A DNA stretch of 64,000 bases, from positions 10,044,001-10,108,000 of the forward strand of contig NZ_CP034539.1 in the NCBI RefSeq assembly GCF_003963535.1. The letters are read 5' to 3'. How positions within the stretch are numbered: the stretch's first letter is position 1; every line of letters begins with the position of its first letter. Under the pieces are notes generated by a model. That model did not search any database, was not told the origin of the DNA, and worked only from the letters and a program-made list of their open reading frames with translations. This stretch comes from Streptomyces cyaneochromogenes (GTDB lineage: Bacteria; Actinomycetota; Actinomycetes; Streptomycetales; Streptomycetaceae). Of the stretch, positions 1-21,347 are shown in pieces. Made by a program: the position numbers and the translations under genes.

Positions 1-1
1 T

Positions 2-331
2 CCCCTGAGCTTCGACGAAGACACGGACTGGGGCCCGTACGCCCCCTGGGCGCACCCCCTTCTCCTCCTGGACCGGGGCCACCTCCCGGAGGCCGCCGAG
101 GCACTGGACGCCACACCCGAGCCGCCCCGCGGCCTCCTCCAGGAGGCTCTGTGGTGCCTCACCGCCCGAGCGGCACTGGCGCTGGGCGACCACCAGGTCA
201 TGGCACGCGCCCAGGCCGCCCTCACCCCGGCGGCCGGCGAACTGGCCGGTGCGGGCAGCGGCCTGCTGACCCTGGGCCCGGTCTCGGCCCACCTGACCGA
301 CCTGGCAACCGCCCTCGCGGGCACGGAATAG
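2..331 (+). CDS. 3' end of an unidentified protein (5' cut by window edge)
   Basis: An open frame enters from the left edge and ends at a TAG at 329-331, giving about 109 C-terminal residues. The sequence is Ala/Leu-rich and looks helical, with stretches such as LPEAAEALDATPE and ARAALALGDHQVMARAQAAL. These recall the TPR-like helical repeats at the C-termini of large Streptomyces regulators and hypothetical proteins. No catalytic motif is visible and I do not recognise the family. It lies on the same strand as the synthase that follows after 221 bases, but nothing ties it to that gene functionally. Confidence 0.5.
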   Translation, partial: PLSFDEDTDWGPYAPWAHPLLLLDRGHLPEAAEALDATPEPPRGLLQEALWCLTARAALALGDHQVMARAQAALTPAAGELAGAGSGLLTLGPVSAHLTDLATALAGTE

Positions 332-552
332 GAGCTGGACCCCGGCCCGATCGGACGCCGAAGGAGTCCGGCGGAGAGCCGGAGAGCGCTGGGCCGTCCT
401 CTGCCGAAACAGCCCCGGCGGTCGTCCGGTACGTACTCCGGGGCAGGGCAATTCGGCGGTGAACCGGTCGAACATTCTCCTCGTCATACTGGTGAATGAT
501 CGAAAACGCTGCTGGCGGGTGCCCTGGCCCCGTGCGACGAGGAAGGAAGCGC
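332..552. other. intergenic region upstream of the cluster A synthase
   Basis: 221 bases separate the upstream stop from the synthase start. CATACT at 485-490 could be a -10 element, but I see no convincing -35 partner. A purine-rich ribosome binding site (AGGAAGGA at about 540-547) sits 5-6 bases before the ATG at 553. This is why 553 is preferred over the in-frame ATG at 496, which has no such site. No ORF here looks real. Confidence 0.4.
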
Positions 553-13026
<12,474 letters not shown>

Positions 13027-14102
13027 GGATCTGCACATAGTCCTCGTGCTCGAAGGTGAAGGGCAGCGCGAACGCCACCTCGTCGACCTCGCGGAACGCG
13101 GCGTGGGCGTGGAGGCGTTCGGCGATCTCCGCCGAGCTGCCGACGAGGTCCGGCGCGAACAGCAGCCGGGCCGGACCCTGCGGTGCCGCGGTGCGCGGGG
13201 TGCGCTTGGCGACGTACTCCTCGTACTTCGCGCGCTGCTCGGGCGTGGCGGAGTCGGTGGGGATGACGACGAGGCCCTGGGAGACGCGGGCGTTCTCGCC
13301 GTCGGGGTGATGGGCGCGGAAGGCGCGGATGTGCGAGAGCTGGATCGCCGCGAAGTCCGGTGCCGCCGCCGCGTCTTCGGGCTCCTCCACCTTGACGACA
13401 CTGCTGGTGAGCAGGTTCATCCCCTGCTCGCCGGCCCACTGCGCCGAACGCAGGCTGCCGCCGCCGTACCACAGCCGGCTGCCCAGGCCGGGGGAATGCG
13501 GCTGCACGCGCTCGGAGAACACTTCAAAGCCCTCCATGCCGCTGAAGTCCGTGGCCGGCTTGCCCCGCACGAAGTCCAACAGCCGCCGCACCCGCCCGTA
13601 GCCGAAGTCCTCGACGTCGGCCGTGTCGGGGTACAGGGCCTCCTTGACCCGGTCGTAGTGCATCGGCGGGCCCACGCTGACGCCCGGGTTGATACGGCCC
13701 CCCGACAGGATGTCGACCGTCGCCAGGTCCTCGGCCAGCCGCAGCGGGTTCTCCCAGCCGAGCGGGATGACGGCGGTGCCGAGCTCGATGCGGCTGGTGC
13801 GCTGGGAGGCCGCCGCGAGGACGGCGACGGGGGAGGAGATGCCGTACTGGAGATGACGGTGGCGGAGCCACGCGCTGTCGAAGCCGAGCCGCTCGCCCAG
13901 CTCGATGATCTCCAGCGTGGATTCGTGGCCCCGCCGTGGATCCGCCTCGTCGAACAGCCCGATCGTGAGGAAACCGAGTTTGCGCAACGGTCGTGAGGTC
14001 GGCGGCACGGGCCCTCCATCGTTCATGGATCAAGGAGTACGGCAGTGCCAACCACCTCGCGCCCGACGATGTTCCCGCCCCGACCCGCCGCCCCGCTCCA
14101 GG

Positions 14103-15605
14103 TCAGAACAGGGGAATGGTGACCTCGTCCTCCACCGGCGGGGCAATCTCCTGGGCGCGGTTGCCGGTCGCGGCGTAGCAGCGCAGACGGACGGTCTGCG
14201 GGGTGACGTCCAGCCGCAGGAAGCATTTGAAGAACGGCGGGCTGTAGGTCGCCGAGCTCGGCGAGAACAGCGAGGTGTAGATCTTGCGCACGGGCAGGCG
14301 GAACCGCTTGGCGCGGTCGGGCCGGCGTCCGGTGCCCAGCAGGCCCGCGACCAGGCGCGTGCGCCGGGTGATCCGGGCGTCGGCGGCCGGTGCGCGACCC
14401 GGCCGGATGTCCAGCCGCTCGGCGACGACGGCCGTGGCCTCCGCCTCGGTGAGAGAGAAGAAGCGGCGCAGGCGCAGCCTTCGCCCGTAGAGCCCGCTGT
14501 AGAAGGCCAGGGAGTCGCCGCGCAGGGGATAGCAGCGGAACTCCTTCTCCGTGACGTTCGCGATGTCGACCCGCGGAATCGTGTGCGTGGCGTGCATGAA
14601 CGCACCGCCGCCGCCCGCGACGACGTACTGGATGGTGCGGCCGTCCACCTGCACCGGATAGCGCTGGTAGTTGTGGATGTCGCCGCCTATCGCCGCGACA
14701 TAGCGGTGGGCCGGGTCGCGGACGATCTCGTCGACCGTGCCGCCTCCGTCGATGGCGCAGGGGTGGTACTCACCGTCCACGTACAGGGGCTGGCCCGTGA
14801 TGAGGATCTTCGGCCGGGGATCCTTGGACACCTCGCGCAGCCAGGCGCCCTGTTCGGCGTCGATGGTCCCGAGCAGTCCCGTGTCGATGCCGATGATCCG
14901 CACCGGCCCGGCGTCGATCGCCCAGTACGGCCCCGGCTGGACGGCCTGTTGAGCCGGAGCAGACCTCAACTCACGAGCCTGCGGGAGGTGTTGACCGTCG
15001 CCCTTGCGCGGCCTGTGCCACAGCAGCGATCGCAGCCATGCCTTGCTGAGCGGGCGCGGCGCCGCCTCCGGTTCGAGGGGCGGGGCGTCGTCGCAGAAGA
15101 CGCGCATGAACGCGCCGAGGTCCTCGTACCAGTCGTGGTTGCCCGGGATCGCGTAGATCGGTGCCTGGTAGTCCTGGTACGGGCGGAAGAACTTGGTGTC
15201 GTAGTCGTCGGCGCTGCCCACCGGATAGATCACGTCACTGGCGAGGACCGCGAACCTGGTGTCCTGGCCCACCTTCGAGAAGCCCGGCACGACCGCGTAC
15301 TGGGGCTCGTCGCCCTCGCCGGTGTCACCGATGACGAGGAAGGAGAAGCTGTCCGGGTCGTCGCGCCGGATCACCTTGTCGGCAGGCGCCCCGGCGGCCG
15401 CCCGCTGAGCGACCCAGCGGCTGCGCGTACGGCCCGTGGGGTCCCCGAACCAGGACGCGAGCACGCCGTTGCGGGCGGCCCAGAGCATCTTCGGGCTGAG
15501 CCAGGAGATCTTCTCGACCTTGGACGGCATCAGCCGCTTGTACTCGCCGAGTTCGGTGGCGCCCCAACCGGCGCCTTCGGCGGTATCGCGTGAGGAGTCA
15601 GACAC
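14103..15605 (-). CDS. Metallophosphoesterase (calcineurin-like)
   Basis: 500 residues with a GTG start (GTG TCT GAC). The metallophosphoesterase metal-binding blocks appear in order: FLVIGDTGEG (GD), SDVIYPVGSADDY, IPGNHDWYED (GNHD), ITGQPLY and GGDIHNYQRYP in the GHxH position. This is a binuclear metal hydrolase fold acting on phosphomono- or diesters; the substrate is unknown. The N-terminal 80 residues (LMPSKVEKISWLSPKMLW) and the C-terminal 150 residues extend beyond the core. No signal peptide is evident, so it is probably cytoplasmic. It appears monocistronic, with 76 bases to the divergent oxidoreductase start and 93 bases to the MHYT gene's stop. Confidence 0.85.
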   Translation of the reverse strand: MSDSSRDTAEGAGWGATELGEYKRLMPSKVEKISWLSPKMLWAARNGVLASWFGDPTGRTRSRWVAQRAAAGAPADKVIRRDDPDSFSFLVIGDTGEGDEPQYAVVPGFSKVGQDTRFAVLASDVIYPVGSADDYDTKFFRPYQDYQAPIYAIPGNHDWYEDLGAFMRVFCDDAPPLEPEAAPRPLSKAWLRSLLWHRPRKGDGQHLPQARELRSAPAQQAVQPGPYWAIDAGPVRIIGIDTGLLGTIDAEQGAWLREVSKDPRPKILITGQPLYVDGEYHPCAIDGGGTVDEIVRDPAHRYVAAIGGDIHNYQRYPVQVDGRTIQYVVAGGGGAFMHATHTIPRVDIANVTEKEFRCYPLRGDSLAFYSGLYGRRLRLRRFFSLTEAEATAVVAERLDIRPGRAPAADARITRRTRLVAGLLGTGRRPDRAKRFRLPVRKIYTSLFSPSSATYSPPFFKCFLRLDVTPQTVRLRCYAATGNRAQEIAPPVEDEVTIPLF

Positions 15606-15698
15606 CTGTGCACCGTAACAATGATCTAGAGACGGGCGGGAAGGGGAGGGCGGGGCTCCGGCGTGTCGCCCTGCCCCGTCCTCCCGACTTGCGTCGGG

Positions 15699-16580
15699 TC
15701 ACCACTTGTGGGCGGACGGTTCCCGGTGGGCCGGCCGGGCACCGGCCGTGGGTGCCTTGAACTCCCGCTCGCCGCCCGGCCGTTGCCCTGGGGCACTGCC
15801 CGGTCCTGCGGTACGCGGGGATGTTCCGGAGCGGTTCCTCTGGCCCTCGCCGAGGACCAGGAGCGGGTCGAACATCACGACCACTCCGGCCAGCAGGAGG
15901 AAGATGGCCGGCCCCAGGAGCATGGGCAACAGCAGCGAGGTGGGCGAGTCACCGGCCCACGACGCGCCGGTCGCACCGTGCAGATGCACGCTGACGGCGG
16001 CCATGCCCGTGTAGTGCATGCCCGAGACGGCCACGCCCATGACCATGCTGGCGCCGAGGCTGGTCATGAAGCCGCGGACGGTGACCGCCGCCCAGAGCGC
16101 GGCGGTCGCGGCGATGATCGCGATCAGGATCGAGAGCGTGACGGTGAACACGTCGTACTGGATGCTGCCGTCGAGGTGCATCGCCGCCATGCCCAGGTAG
16201 TGCATGGCGGCCACACCGAGGCCGGTGATGACGCCCGCACCGGTCAGAGCGCCCTTGCCCGCGCCCCGATAGCCGACGATGAACACACCGACGCCGACCA
16301 CGATGACGGCCACGGCGAGGCTGAGGACGGTGAGTCCCACGTCGTAGCCGATCCGGGTCTCCTCGACCTGGAAGCCGATCATCGCGATGAAGTGCATCGT
16401 CCAGATGCCGCAGCCGATCGATGCGGCGCCCAGCGCCAGCCAACCCGCCTTCCACGACTGCTCGTTGAGCAGGGACCGGACGATGCACCGCAGTCCCAGC
16501 GCCCCTCCCAGGCAGGCCATCAGATAAGCCGCCACCGGGGTCACCGCACCATAGCGGAACCCGTCAACCGTGCCTTCCAT
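15699..16580 (-). CDS. MHYT-domain integral membrane protein
   Basis: 293 residues with seven or so hydrophobic segments over the first 240. It carries the three repeated MHYT signatures in transmembrane helices: WTMHFIAMIGF, AAMHYLGMAAMH and SGMHYTGMAAVSVH. MHYT domains are proposed copper-binding sensors of diatomic gases. Here there is no attached GGDEF, EAL or kinase domain, as in many Streptomyces stand-alone versions. The C-terminal 50 residues are a charged, Gly/Pro/Arg-rich cytoplasmic tail. The start at 16580 has a strong purine run (GGGGGGAG) about nine bases upstream. It is divergent from the arginase-like gene, with 266 bases between them. Confidence 0.88.
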   Translation of the reverse strand: MEGTVDGFRYGAVTPVAAYLMACLGGALGLRCIVRSLLNEQSWKAGWLALGAASIGCGIWTMHFIAMIGFQVEETRIGYDVGLTVLSLAVAVIVVGVGVFIVGYRGAGKGALTGAGVITGLGVAAMHYLGMAAMHLDGSIQYDVFTVTLSILIAIIAATAALWAAVTVRGFMTSLGASMVMGVAVSGMHYTGMAAVSVHLHGATGASWAGDSPTSLLLPMLLGPAIFLLLAGVVVMFDPLLVLGEGQRNRSGTSPRTAGPGSAPGQRPGGEREFKAPTAGARPAHREPSAHKW

Positions 16581-16846
16581 AAGCCAACTCCCCCCAGAGT
16601 CTTGGCCAGTTGTGGAGAAAGGTGTACGGGGCAGGGTTGGGCGAAAGCAAGCCTTTACCGCCGGTAGCAGTTGAACTCTGCATCACCGGGAGTCAACTTC
16701 GGTCACACAGGGATGAGTTTTGGCCATGTGCGGGCTGGGCTCGGCAGGGCCTGCTTCGGACCACGAGTGGTGCCGGGCCTCGGGATGTGGCACAGATGGG
16801 GGGAGGCGGCATCGGGCAGGAGGGGGCAGCGGCGGAAGGAGCGGGC

Positions 16847-17746
16847 ATGCAGGACATCGCGATCATCGAGGCGCCGTCCGTGCTCGGCCTGCGGCCCTCC
16901 GGGGTCCAGGACCTGCCGGCGGCGCTGCTCGACGCCCACCTGTCGGCCACTCCCGGCGCGGTACGGGCCGGCCGGGTCGAACCACCCGCCTACGACCCGA
17001 CGAGGGACGCCGACACCGGGGTGCTCAACCCGCACGCCATCGCGGAGTACTCCGCCCGACTGGCCGACGCGGTCGGCGGCGTTCTCGACGAGGGCCGCTT
17101 CCCCGTCGTCCTCGGCGGGGACTGCAGCATCCTGCTCGGCAACCTCCTCGCCCTGCGCCGCCGCGGACGCCACGGCCTGCTGTTCCTCGACGGGCACACC
17201 GACTTCTACCAGCCCTCGGCGGAGCCGACCGGTGAGGCGGCCTCGATGGAACTCGCCCTGGCCACGGGCCGCGGCCCCCGGCTCCTCACCGACCTCGAGG
17301 GCCGCGGCCCCCTGGTGCGGGACGAGGACGTCGTGGCCTTCGGCTTCCGCGACGCCGCCGAGTCCGCCCGGGCCGGTATGCAGCCGCTCCCGGCCGGGCT
17401 GCACGCCATCGACCTCGACGCCGTACGCGCGTTCGGCGCGGACAAGGCAGCGCGCCGAGCCGTCGACCGGCTCGCCGCCGGTGCGGGCGCCGGGTTCTGG
17501 GTCCACCTCGACGTCGACGTCCTGGACGACGCGATCATGCCCGCCGTCGACTACCGCCAGCCCGACGGGCTGACCTGGGACGAGTTGGAGAGCGTGCTGC
17601 GGACGGCGCTGGCCGATGCGCGCGCCGTGGGACTCGACGTCACGATCTTCAACCCGCGCCTCGACCCGGACGGCACCATCGCCGCCCGCCTCGCCGAGTG
17701 CCTGCGCCGTGGGCTGTCGGTGCGGAGTGCCGGCAGGGGTGCATGA
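16847..17746 (+). CDS. Arginase/agmatinase/formiminoglutamase-fold protein
   Basis: 299 residues from the ATG at 16847, chosen because GGAAGGA lies 7 bases upstream and the protein then starts like its family; the frame stays open further upstream without similarity. Ureohydrolase metal motifs are visible: VVLGGDCS with Cys93 where most members have His (GGDHS), LFLDGHTDFY (Asp115, His117, Asp119) and HLDVDVLDD (Asp222, Asp224). Members cleave guanidino or formimino groups with a di-manganese centre. The His-to-Cys change at one ligand and the absence of a recognisable substrate loop leave the substrate open. It may be monocistronic, since 125 bases with a palindrome separate it from the permease. 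Confidence 0.82.
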   Translation: MQDIAIIEAPSVLGLRPSGVQDLPAALLDAHLSATPGAVRAGRVEPPAYDPTRDADTGVLNPHAIAEYSARLADAVGGVLDEGRFPVVLGGDCSILLGNLLALRRRGRHGLLFLDGHTDFYQPSAEPTGEAASMELALATGRGPRLLTDLEGRGPLVRDEDVVAFGFRDAAESARAGMQPLPAGLHAIDLDAVRAFGADKAARRAVDRLAAGAGAGFWVHLDVDVLDDAIMPAVDYRQPDGLTWDELESVLRTALADARAVGLDVTIFNPRLDPDGTIAARLAECLRRGLSVRSAGRGA

Positions 17747-17771
17747 CTATTCTGTGGGTACGCCGCTGACC

Positions 17772-17790
17772 AGGCGGTTGTGCAACCGCC
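17772..17790. repeat. short inverted repeat before the permease gene
   Basis: GGCGGTTG at 17773-17780 and CAACCGCC at 17783-17790 pair around two bases. It lies between the arginase-like stop and the permease start. No T-tract follows, so it is more likely an operator-like palindrome than an intrinsic terminator. Confidence 0.35.
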
Positions 17791-17871
17791 GGCTGCACCG
17801 GACACCCCCCACCTCGAAAGGCTCCGACCCTGAACGGCCCGCTCGCGGAAGCGCTCTCTGCCGTCCTCCTC

Positions 17872-19086
17872 GTGGTGGTACTGGTCTGTGCCGTGGTACG
17901 CCCATGGGGCCTGCCGGAGGCGGTCTTCGCCGTCCCGGCCGCGGCGGTGGTCATCGCCACCGGGGCGATCTCACTGGACCACACAGCGGAGGAGGCCGCC
18001 CGGCTGGGGCCGGTGATCGGCTTCCTCGCAGCCGTCCTCGTGCTGGCCCAACTGTGCGACGACGAGGGACTGTTCCAGGCCTGCGGGGCCTGGATGGCAC
18101 GCACCGCCGCGGGCCGGCCACGCCGGCTCCTGGGGCAGGTGTTCGTCGTCGCCTCGCTGATCACCGCGGTGCTGAGCCTGGACGCCACGGTCGTGCTGCT
18201 CACCCCGGTCGTCTTCGCCACCGCCGCCCGGCTCGGCGCCCGTGCCAAGCCGCACGTGTACGCCTGCACCCACCTGTCGAACACGGCCTCGCTGCTGCTG
18301 CCCGTCTCCAACCTCACCAACCTGCTGGCCTTCGCCGCGAGCGGGCTGAGCTTCACCCGCTTCGCCGCGCTGATGGCGCTGCCGTGGGTGGTCGCGATCG
18401 GCATCGAGTACCTGGTCTTCCGCCGGTTCTTCGCGGTGGATCTGGAGGCCGGCGCCCAGGCCCCGGCCTCCGCCGGGCCGCCCGAGCTGCCGCTGTTCGC
18501 CCTCGTCACGGTGGCGGGCACGCTGGTCGGGTTCGTGGTGACCTCGGCGGTGGGGATCGACCCGGCGTGGGCGGCCTTCGCGGGAGCGCTGGTGCTCGCC
18601 GTGCGCGCCCTGATCCGGCGCCGGACCACTCCCGCGGCCCTGGCCCGGGCCGTGGGCCTGCCGTTCCTCGCGTTCGTCCTGGCCCTGGGCATCGTGGTGC
18701 GGGCCGTCGTCGACAACGGGCTGGACGACGCCCTCGGCCAGCTCGTCCCCGACGGCACCGGACTGCCCGCGCTGCTCGGCATCGCCGCGCTGGCCGCCGT
18801 ACTGGCGAACGTGATCAACAACCTGCCGGCGGTGCTGGTGCTGCTGCCCCTGACCGCGCAGGCCGGGCCCGGCGCCGTGCTGGCGGTGCTGCTCGGCGTG
18901 AACATCGGCCCCAACCTCACCTACGCCGGGTCCCTGGCGACGCTGCTGTGGCGCAAAATCGTGCACGAGCACGACACTGACGTCGAGCTGGGAGAGTTCA
19001 CCCGGCTCGGCCTGTACACCGTGCCCGCCGCGCTCATCTGCTCGGTGGTGGCGTTGTGGGGCGCACTGGAACTGATCGGAACGTGA
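17872..19086 (+). CDS. ArsB/SLC13-family (ion transporter superfamily) permease
   Basis: 404 residues from the GTG at 17872, with about eleven hydrophobic segments. Features of the ion transporter (IT) superfamily are the paired halves around LSLDATVVLLTPVVFA and LANVINNLPAVLVLLPL, each with the intramembrane turn residues typical of SLC13/ArsB proteins (LSNTASLLLPVSNLTNL). Likely a secondary transporter of an anion such as arsenite or a dicarboxylate; the substrate is not determinable. In-frame translation continues upstream as LNGPLAEALSAVLL, completing the first helix. GAAAGG at 17816-17821 is well placed before a CTG at 17830, so the true start may be that rare CTG. A universal stress protein gene follows after 106 bases. 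Confidence 0.82.
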   Translation: MVVLVCAVVRPWGLPEAVFAVPAAAVVIATGAISLDHTAEEAARLGPVIGFLAAVLVLAQLCDDEGLFQACGAWMARTAAGRPRRLLGQVFVVASLITAVLSLDATVVLLTPVVFATAARLGARAKPHVYACTHLSNTASLLLPVSNLTNLLAFAASGLSFTRFAALMALPWVVAIGIEYLVFRRFFAVDLEAGAQAPASAGPPELPLFALVTVAGTLVGFVVTSAVGIDPAWAAFAGALVLAVRALIRRRTTPAALARAVGLPFLAFVLALGIVVRAVVDNGLDDALGQLVPDGTGLPALLGIAALAAVLANVINNLPAVLVLLPLTAQAGPGAVLAVLLGVNIGPNLTYAGSLATLLWRKIVHEHDTDVELGEFTRLGLYTVPAALICSVVALWGALELIGT

Positions 19087-19114
19087 GCGAAACCCGATCT
19101 GAGGCCCCTCGGCG

Positions 19115-19153
19115 TCCGATCGGCCAATTGACCCGAGGCCGAGGCCGATCGGA
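19115..19153. repeat. inverted repeat between permease and stress-protein genes
   Basis: TCCGATCGGCC (19115-19125) and GGCCGATCGGA (19143-19153) form an 11-bp perfect stem with a 17-base loop. There is no T-tract. It could act as a hairpin attenuator, an mRNA-stability element or a protein site. Confidence 0.4.
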
Positions 19154-19192
19154 TACGACCGGACCGGACCGAGAAACCGGAGGCTGACCTGT

Positions 19193-19693
19193 ATGGCCGT
19201 CATCGTGTGGATCGTGGAGGGCACCTGGCCGGCCTGCGTGGACGCGGCCCGCTCCCGGGTTCCGGAAGGCTCGGAGATCGTCCTGCTGCACGTCACCGGC
19301 CACGAAAGCCCGGGAGCCGCGCACGGAGCCTTCGCCGGTCTGCTCGGCCGGGGCCACCCCGAGCGGGATCCCGGCACCCGGATGGAGCAGCTGGCCGCCG
19401 ACTCCGCCCGCGAACTCCTTGAGACGGCGGCCGACAGGCTCGGCCGGGACTGCGCGCGCGTGGAACGCTCCGGCCGCGTCGAACGCGAGGTCGTCGCCGC
19501 GGCCGACGGCGCCGATCTGCTCATCCTGGCCCGGGACGGCGATCGCAGCCATCTGGGCCCCAGGAGCCTGGGCCCGGCCAGCCGGTTCGTCGTGGACCAC
19601 GCCCCCTGCCCGGTCCTCCTGGTCTGGCCGGAAACCGCCCCAGGACTGTCCAGCATCCCGGCCCCGCCCCCGCATCCCCCGCACCACCACTAG
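19193..19693 (+). CDS. Universal stress protein (UspA) family protein
   Basis: 166 residues, a single Usp domain. The N-terminal beta strand MAVIVWIVEGTWP is followed by EIVLLHVTG. The C-terminal half holds ADLLILARDGDR, then the SLGPASRFVVDHAPCPVLLV block characteristic of Usp domains. The G-2x-G-9x-G-(S/T) ATP-binding signature is only loosely kept (GDRSHLGPRSLGPAS), so ATP binding is uncertain. GGAGG about 10 bases upstream supports the ATG at 19193. It may be co-transcribed with the permease 106 bases upstream, although an 11-bp inverted repeat lies between them. Confidence 0.82.
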   Translation: MAVIVWIVEGTWPACVDAARSRVPEGSEIVLLHVTGHESPGAAHGAFAGLLGRGHPERDPGTRMEQLAADSARELLETAADRLGRDCARVERSGRVEREVVAAADGADLLILARDGDRSHLGPRSLGPASRFVVDHAPCPVLLVWPETAPGLSSIPAPPPHPPHHH

Positions 19694-19696
19694 AGC

Positions 19697-19737
19697 CGTC
19701 AGCCGTCAGGAGCCAAACGCCAGACGTCAGCCGTCAG
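19697..19737. repeat. 13-base direct repeat
   Basis: CGTCAGCCGTCAG occurs at 19697-19709 and again at 19725-19737, overlapping the 3' end of the DUF899 gene. It is itself built of a smaller CCGTCAG unit. This short tandem array lies between convergent gene ends, with no clear function. Confidence 0.4.
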
Positions 19738-20531
19738 ACGTCGTACTCGTCGGGCAGCCGCAACCCGGGCCCGCCGGCCTGCAGGCCAAGAGGCACCGCG
19801 CGGCCCTTCGGCTCCTCCCACTCCTCCTGGCGGCCGAGTGCGGTGAGGTCCAGGTACGGGATGCCGTAGTGGAACTGCTCGATGCCACGGCCGAAGGCGG
19901 AGTAGGTGTGGAACACCTCGTCCCCGACCCGCAGAAAGGCGCTGACGCCCGGCCAGTCGCCGCGCATCCGCTCCGACCACGGCATGCCCGCCTCCGCGAG
20001 CTCGGCCTCGGTGCGGTGGAAGACCTGCACCGGCGCGACGCGCTCGTCGACGGTCGCGTGGAAGTCGTAGTTGAAGTCGCCGCCCGCCGAGGAGTACCAG
20101 GGGAACGTCCATCCCATCCGCGCACGGTAGGCGGCGAGCTTCGGATACGGCGCCCGGCTCACCGCCACCAGCGTCGTGTTGCGGGCATGCAGCTGCCGCA
20201 GCCTGCCGATGCCGTCGGCCGCGGAGGAACAGCTGGGGCAGCCGGTGTCGCGGGGGTGCTCGACGCCGTCGGCGTCGATGTCGTACATCCACATGAAGTG
20301 GTGCATGACCAGCTGAGGGCGCCCCTCGAACAGGTCGGGCAGACTCACCGTCCCGTCCGGACCCTCGAAGGTGTACGCCTTCTCGACCCGGACCATCGGC
20401 AACCGTCGCCGTTGGGCGTTCACCCGGTCACGCGCGCGCGTGAGCTCCTTCTCCTGCGCCAGCAGTTCCTTGCGGGCGGCGAGCCACTCCTCGCGCGACA
20501 CCACGTCCGGCAGGTTCGCCATCGAAGTCAT
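19734..20531 (-). CDS. DUF899 family (thioredoxin-like) protein
   Basis: 265 residues. Recognisable DUF899 landmarks are the N-terminal SREEWLAARKELLAQEKELTRARD segment (positions about 11-35), RRRLPMVRVEKAYTFEG, LVMHHFMWMYD, CPSCSSAADG and MGWTFPWYSSAGGDFNYDF. The family has a thioredoxin-like fold, and the CPSC pair sits where a peroxiredoxin-type cysteine would be. Function is unproven. The ATG at 20531 is supported by GGGAGG about 8-13 bases upstream; a second in-frame ATG lies three codons on. It is divergent from the transglutaminase-like gene. Confidence 0.85.
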   Translation of the reverse strand: MTSMANLPDVVSREEWLAARKELLAQEKELTRARDRVNAQRRRLPMVRVEKAYTFEGPDGTVSLPDLFEGRPQLVMHHFMWMYDIDADGVEHPRDTGCPSCSSAADGIGRLRQLHARNTTLVAVSRAPYPKLAAYRARMGWTFPWYSSAGGDFNYDFHATVDERVAPVQVFHRTEAELAEAGMPWSERMRGDWPGVSAFLRVGDEVFHTYSAFGRGIEQFHYGIPYLDLTALGRQEEWEEPKGRAVPLGLQAGGPGLRLPDEYDV

Positions 20532-20636
20532 CTCCCGGTCCTCCCACAGGTGCCGTCCAACGAGCGGCCGAAGCGACCACCCCTCCAGCTTGCGCCCGCC
20601 CCCGCCCGCTGCGCACACCGATTCGGTCCGGATGCC

Positions 20637-21320
20637 ATGGCCCTGGGGATTGCCGAGAGCCGGATGGAAGAGAAGAACATCCGGCCGGTCAGCGAACTCA
20701 TCGCCGCGCTGACCGCCGTGGATCCGGCTCCGCTGCACCGGCCGCGAACGCCCGCGACGCGGGTGATCGGCACCTGCCGCCACTTCGCCACGATCGCCTG
20801 CGCGCTCCTGCGGGCACGAGGGATCGCCGCCCGCGCCCGGTGCGGTTTCGGGACGTACTTCCAGCAGGGGCGCGGCTTCGACCACTGGATCACCGAGTAC
20901 TGGGACGAGGCCCGGTGCCGATGGGTGCGCGTGGACACCGAGCATCTCGGCAGGGACTTCGTCGCCCGCCCGGACGACCTCGCGCCGGGCGAGTTCCTCA
21001 CCGGCGGCGAGGCATGGGTCCGCTACCGGAGCGGCATGATCGATCCGCACACCTTCGGTACGGCGGGCACGGATCACGCCTGGGGGCCGCACGAGATCAG
21101 CGGCAACGCCGTCCGTGACCTCGCCGCGCTGTGCAAGTGGGAGACCTTGAACTGGGACGAGTGGGGTCGCATGACCGCGGCGTACGAGGGCGCCACCGGC
21201 CCCGACTACGACCGGCTGATCGACGTGGTCGCCGATGCCTGCGCCCAGGACGATCCGTCCGCGCCGGCCCGCCTGTTCGCCCACGAGGACCTCGCCGTAC
21301 CCCGGGACCTCACCGGCTGA
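20637..21320 (+). CDS. Transglutaminase-like superfamily protein, possibly N-terminally short
   Basis: 227 residues from the ATG at 20637. The papain-like catalytic positions of transglutaminase-like proteins are visible: GTCRHFATIACALLRARG (Cys), ARCGFGTYF, then FDHWITEYWD (His) and WVRVDTEH (Asp). The C-terminal part, FLTGGEAWVRYRSG through AWGPHEISGNAVRDL, matches a group of uncharacterised actinobacterial proteins. Relatives I recall have roughly 40-50 further residues at the N-terminus. The in-frame sequence upstream of 20637 does not resemble them and there is no clear ribosome binding site, so the gene may be truncated or its start misplaced. Confidence 0.7.
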   Translation: MALGIAESRMEEKNIRPVSELIAALTAVDPAPLHRPRTPATRVIGTCRHFATIACALLRARGIAARARCGFGTYFQQGRGFDHWITEYWDEARCRWVRVDTEHLGRDFVARPDDLAPGEFLTGGEAWVRYRSGMIDPHTFGTAGTDHAWGPHEISGNAVRDLAALCKWETLNWDEWGRMTAAYEGATGPDYDRLIDVVADACAQDDPSAPARLFAHEDLAVPRDLTG

Positions 21321-21347
21321 AGCCGGCCGGCGGCCGACCGCGGGTCT

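Noticed and set aside
496..552. Upstream in-frame ATG for the cluster A synthase
   Set aside because: There is no ribosome binding site at 496, whereas the ATG at 553 has AGGAAGGA at proper spacing and the extra 19 residues look random.
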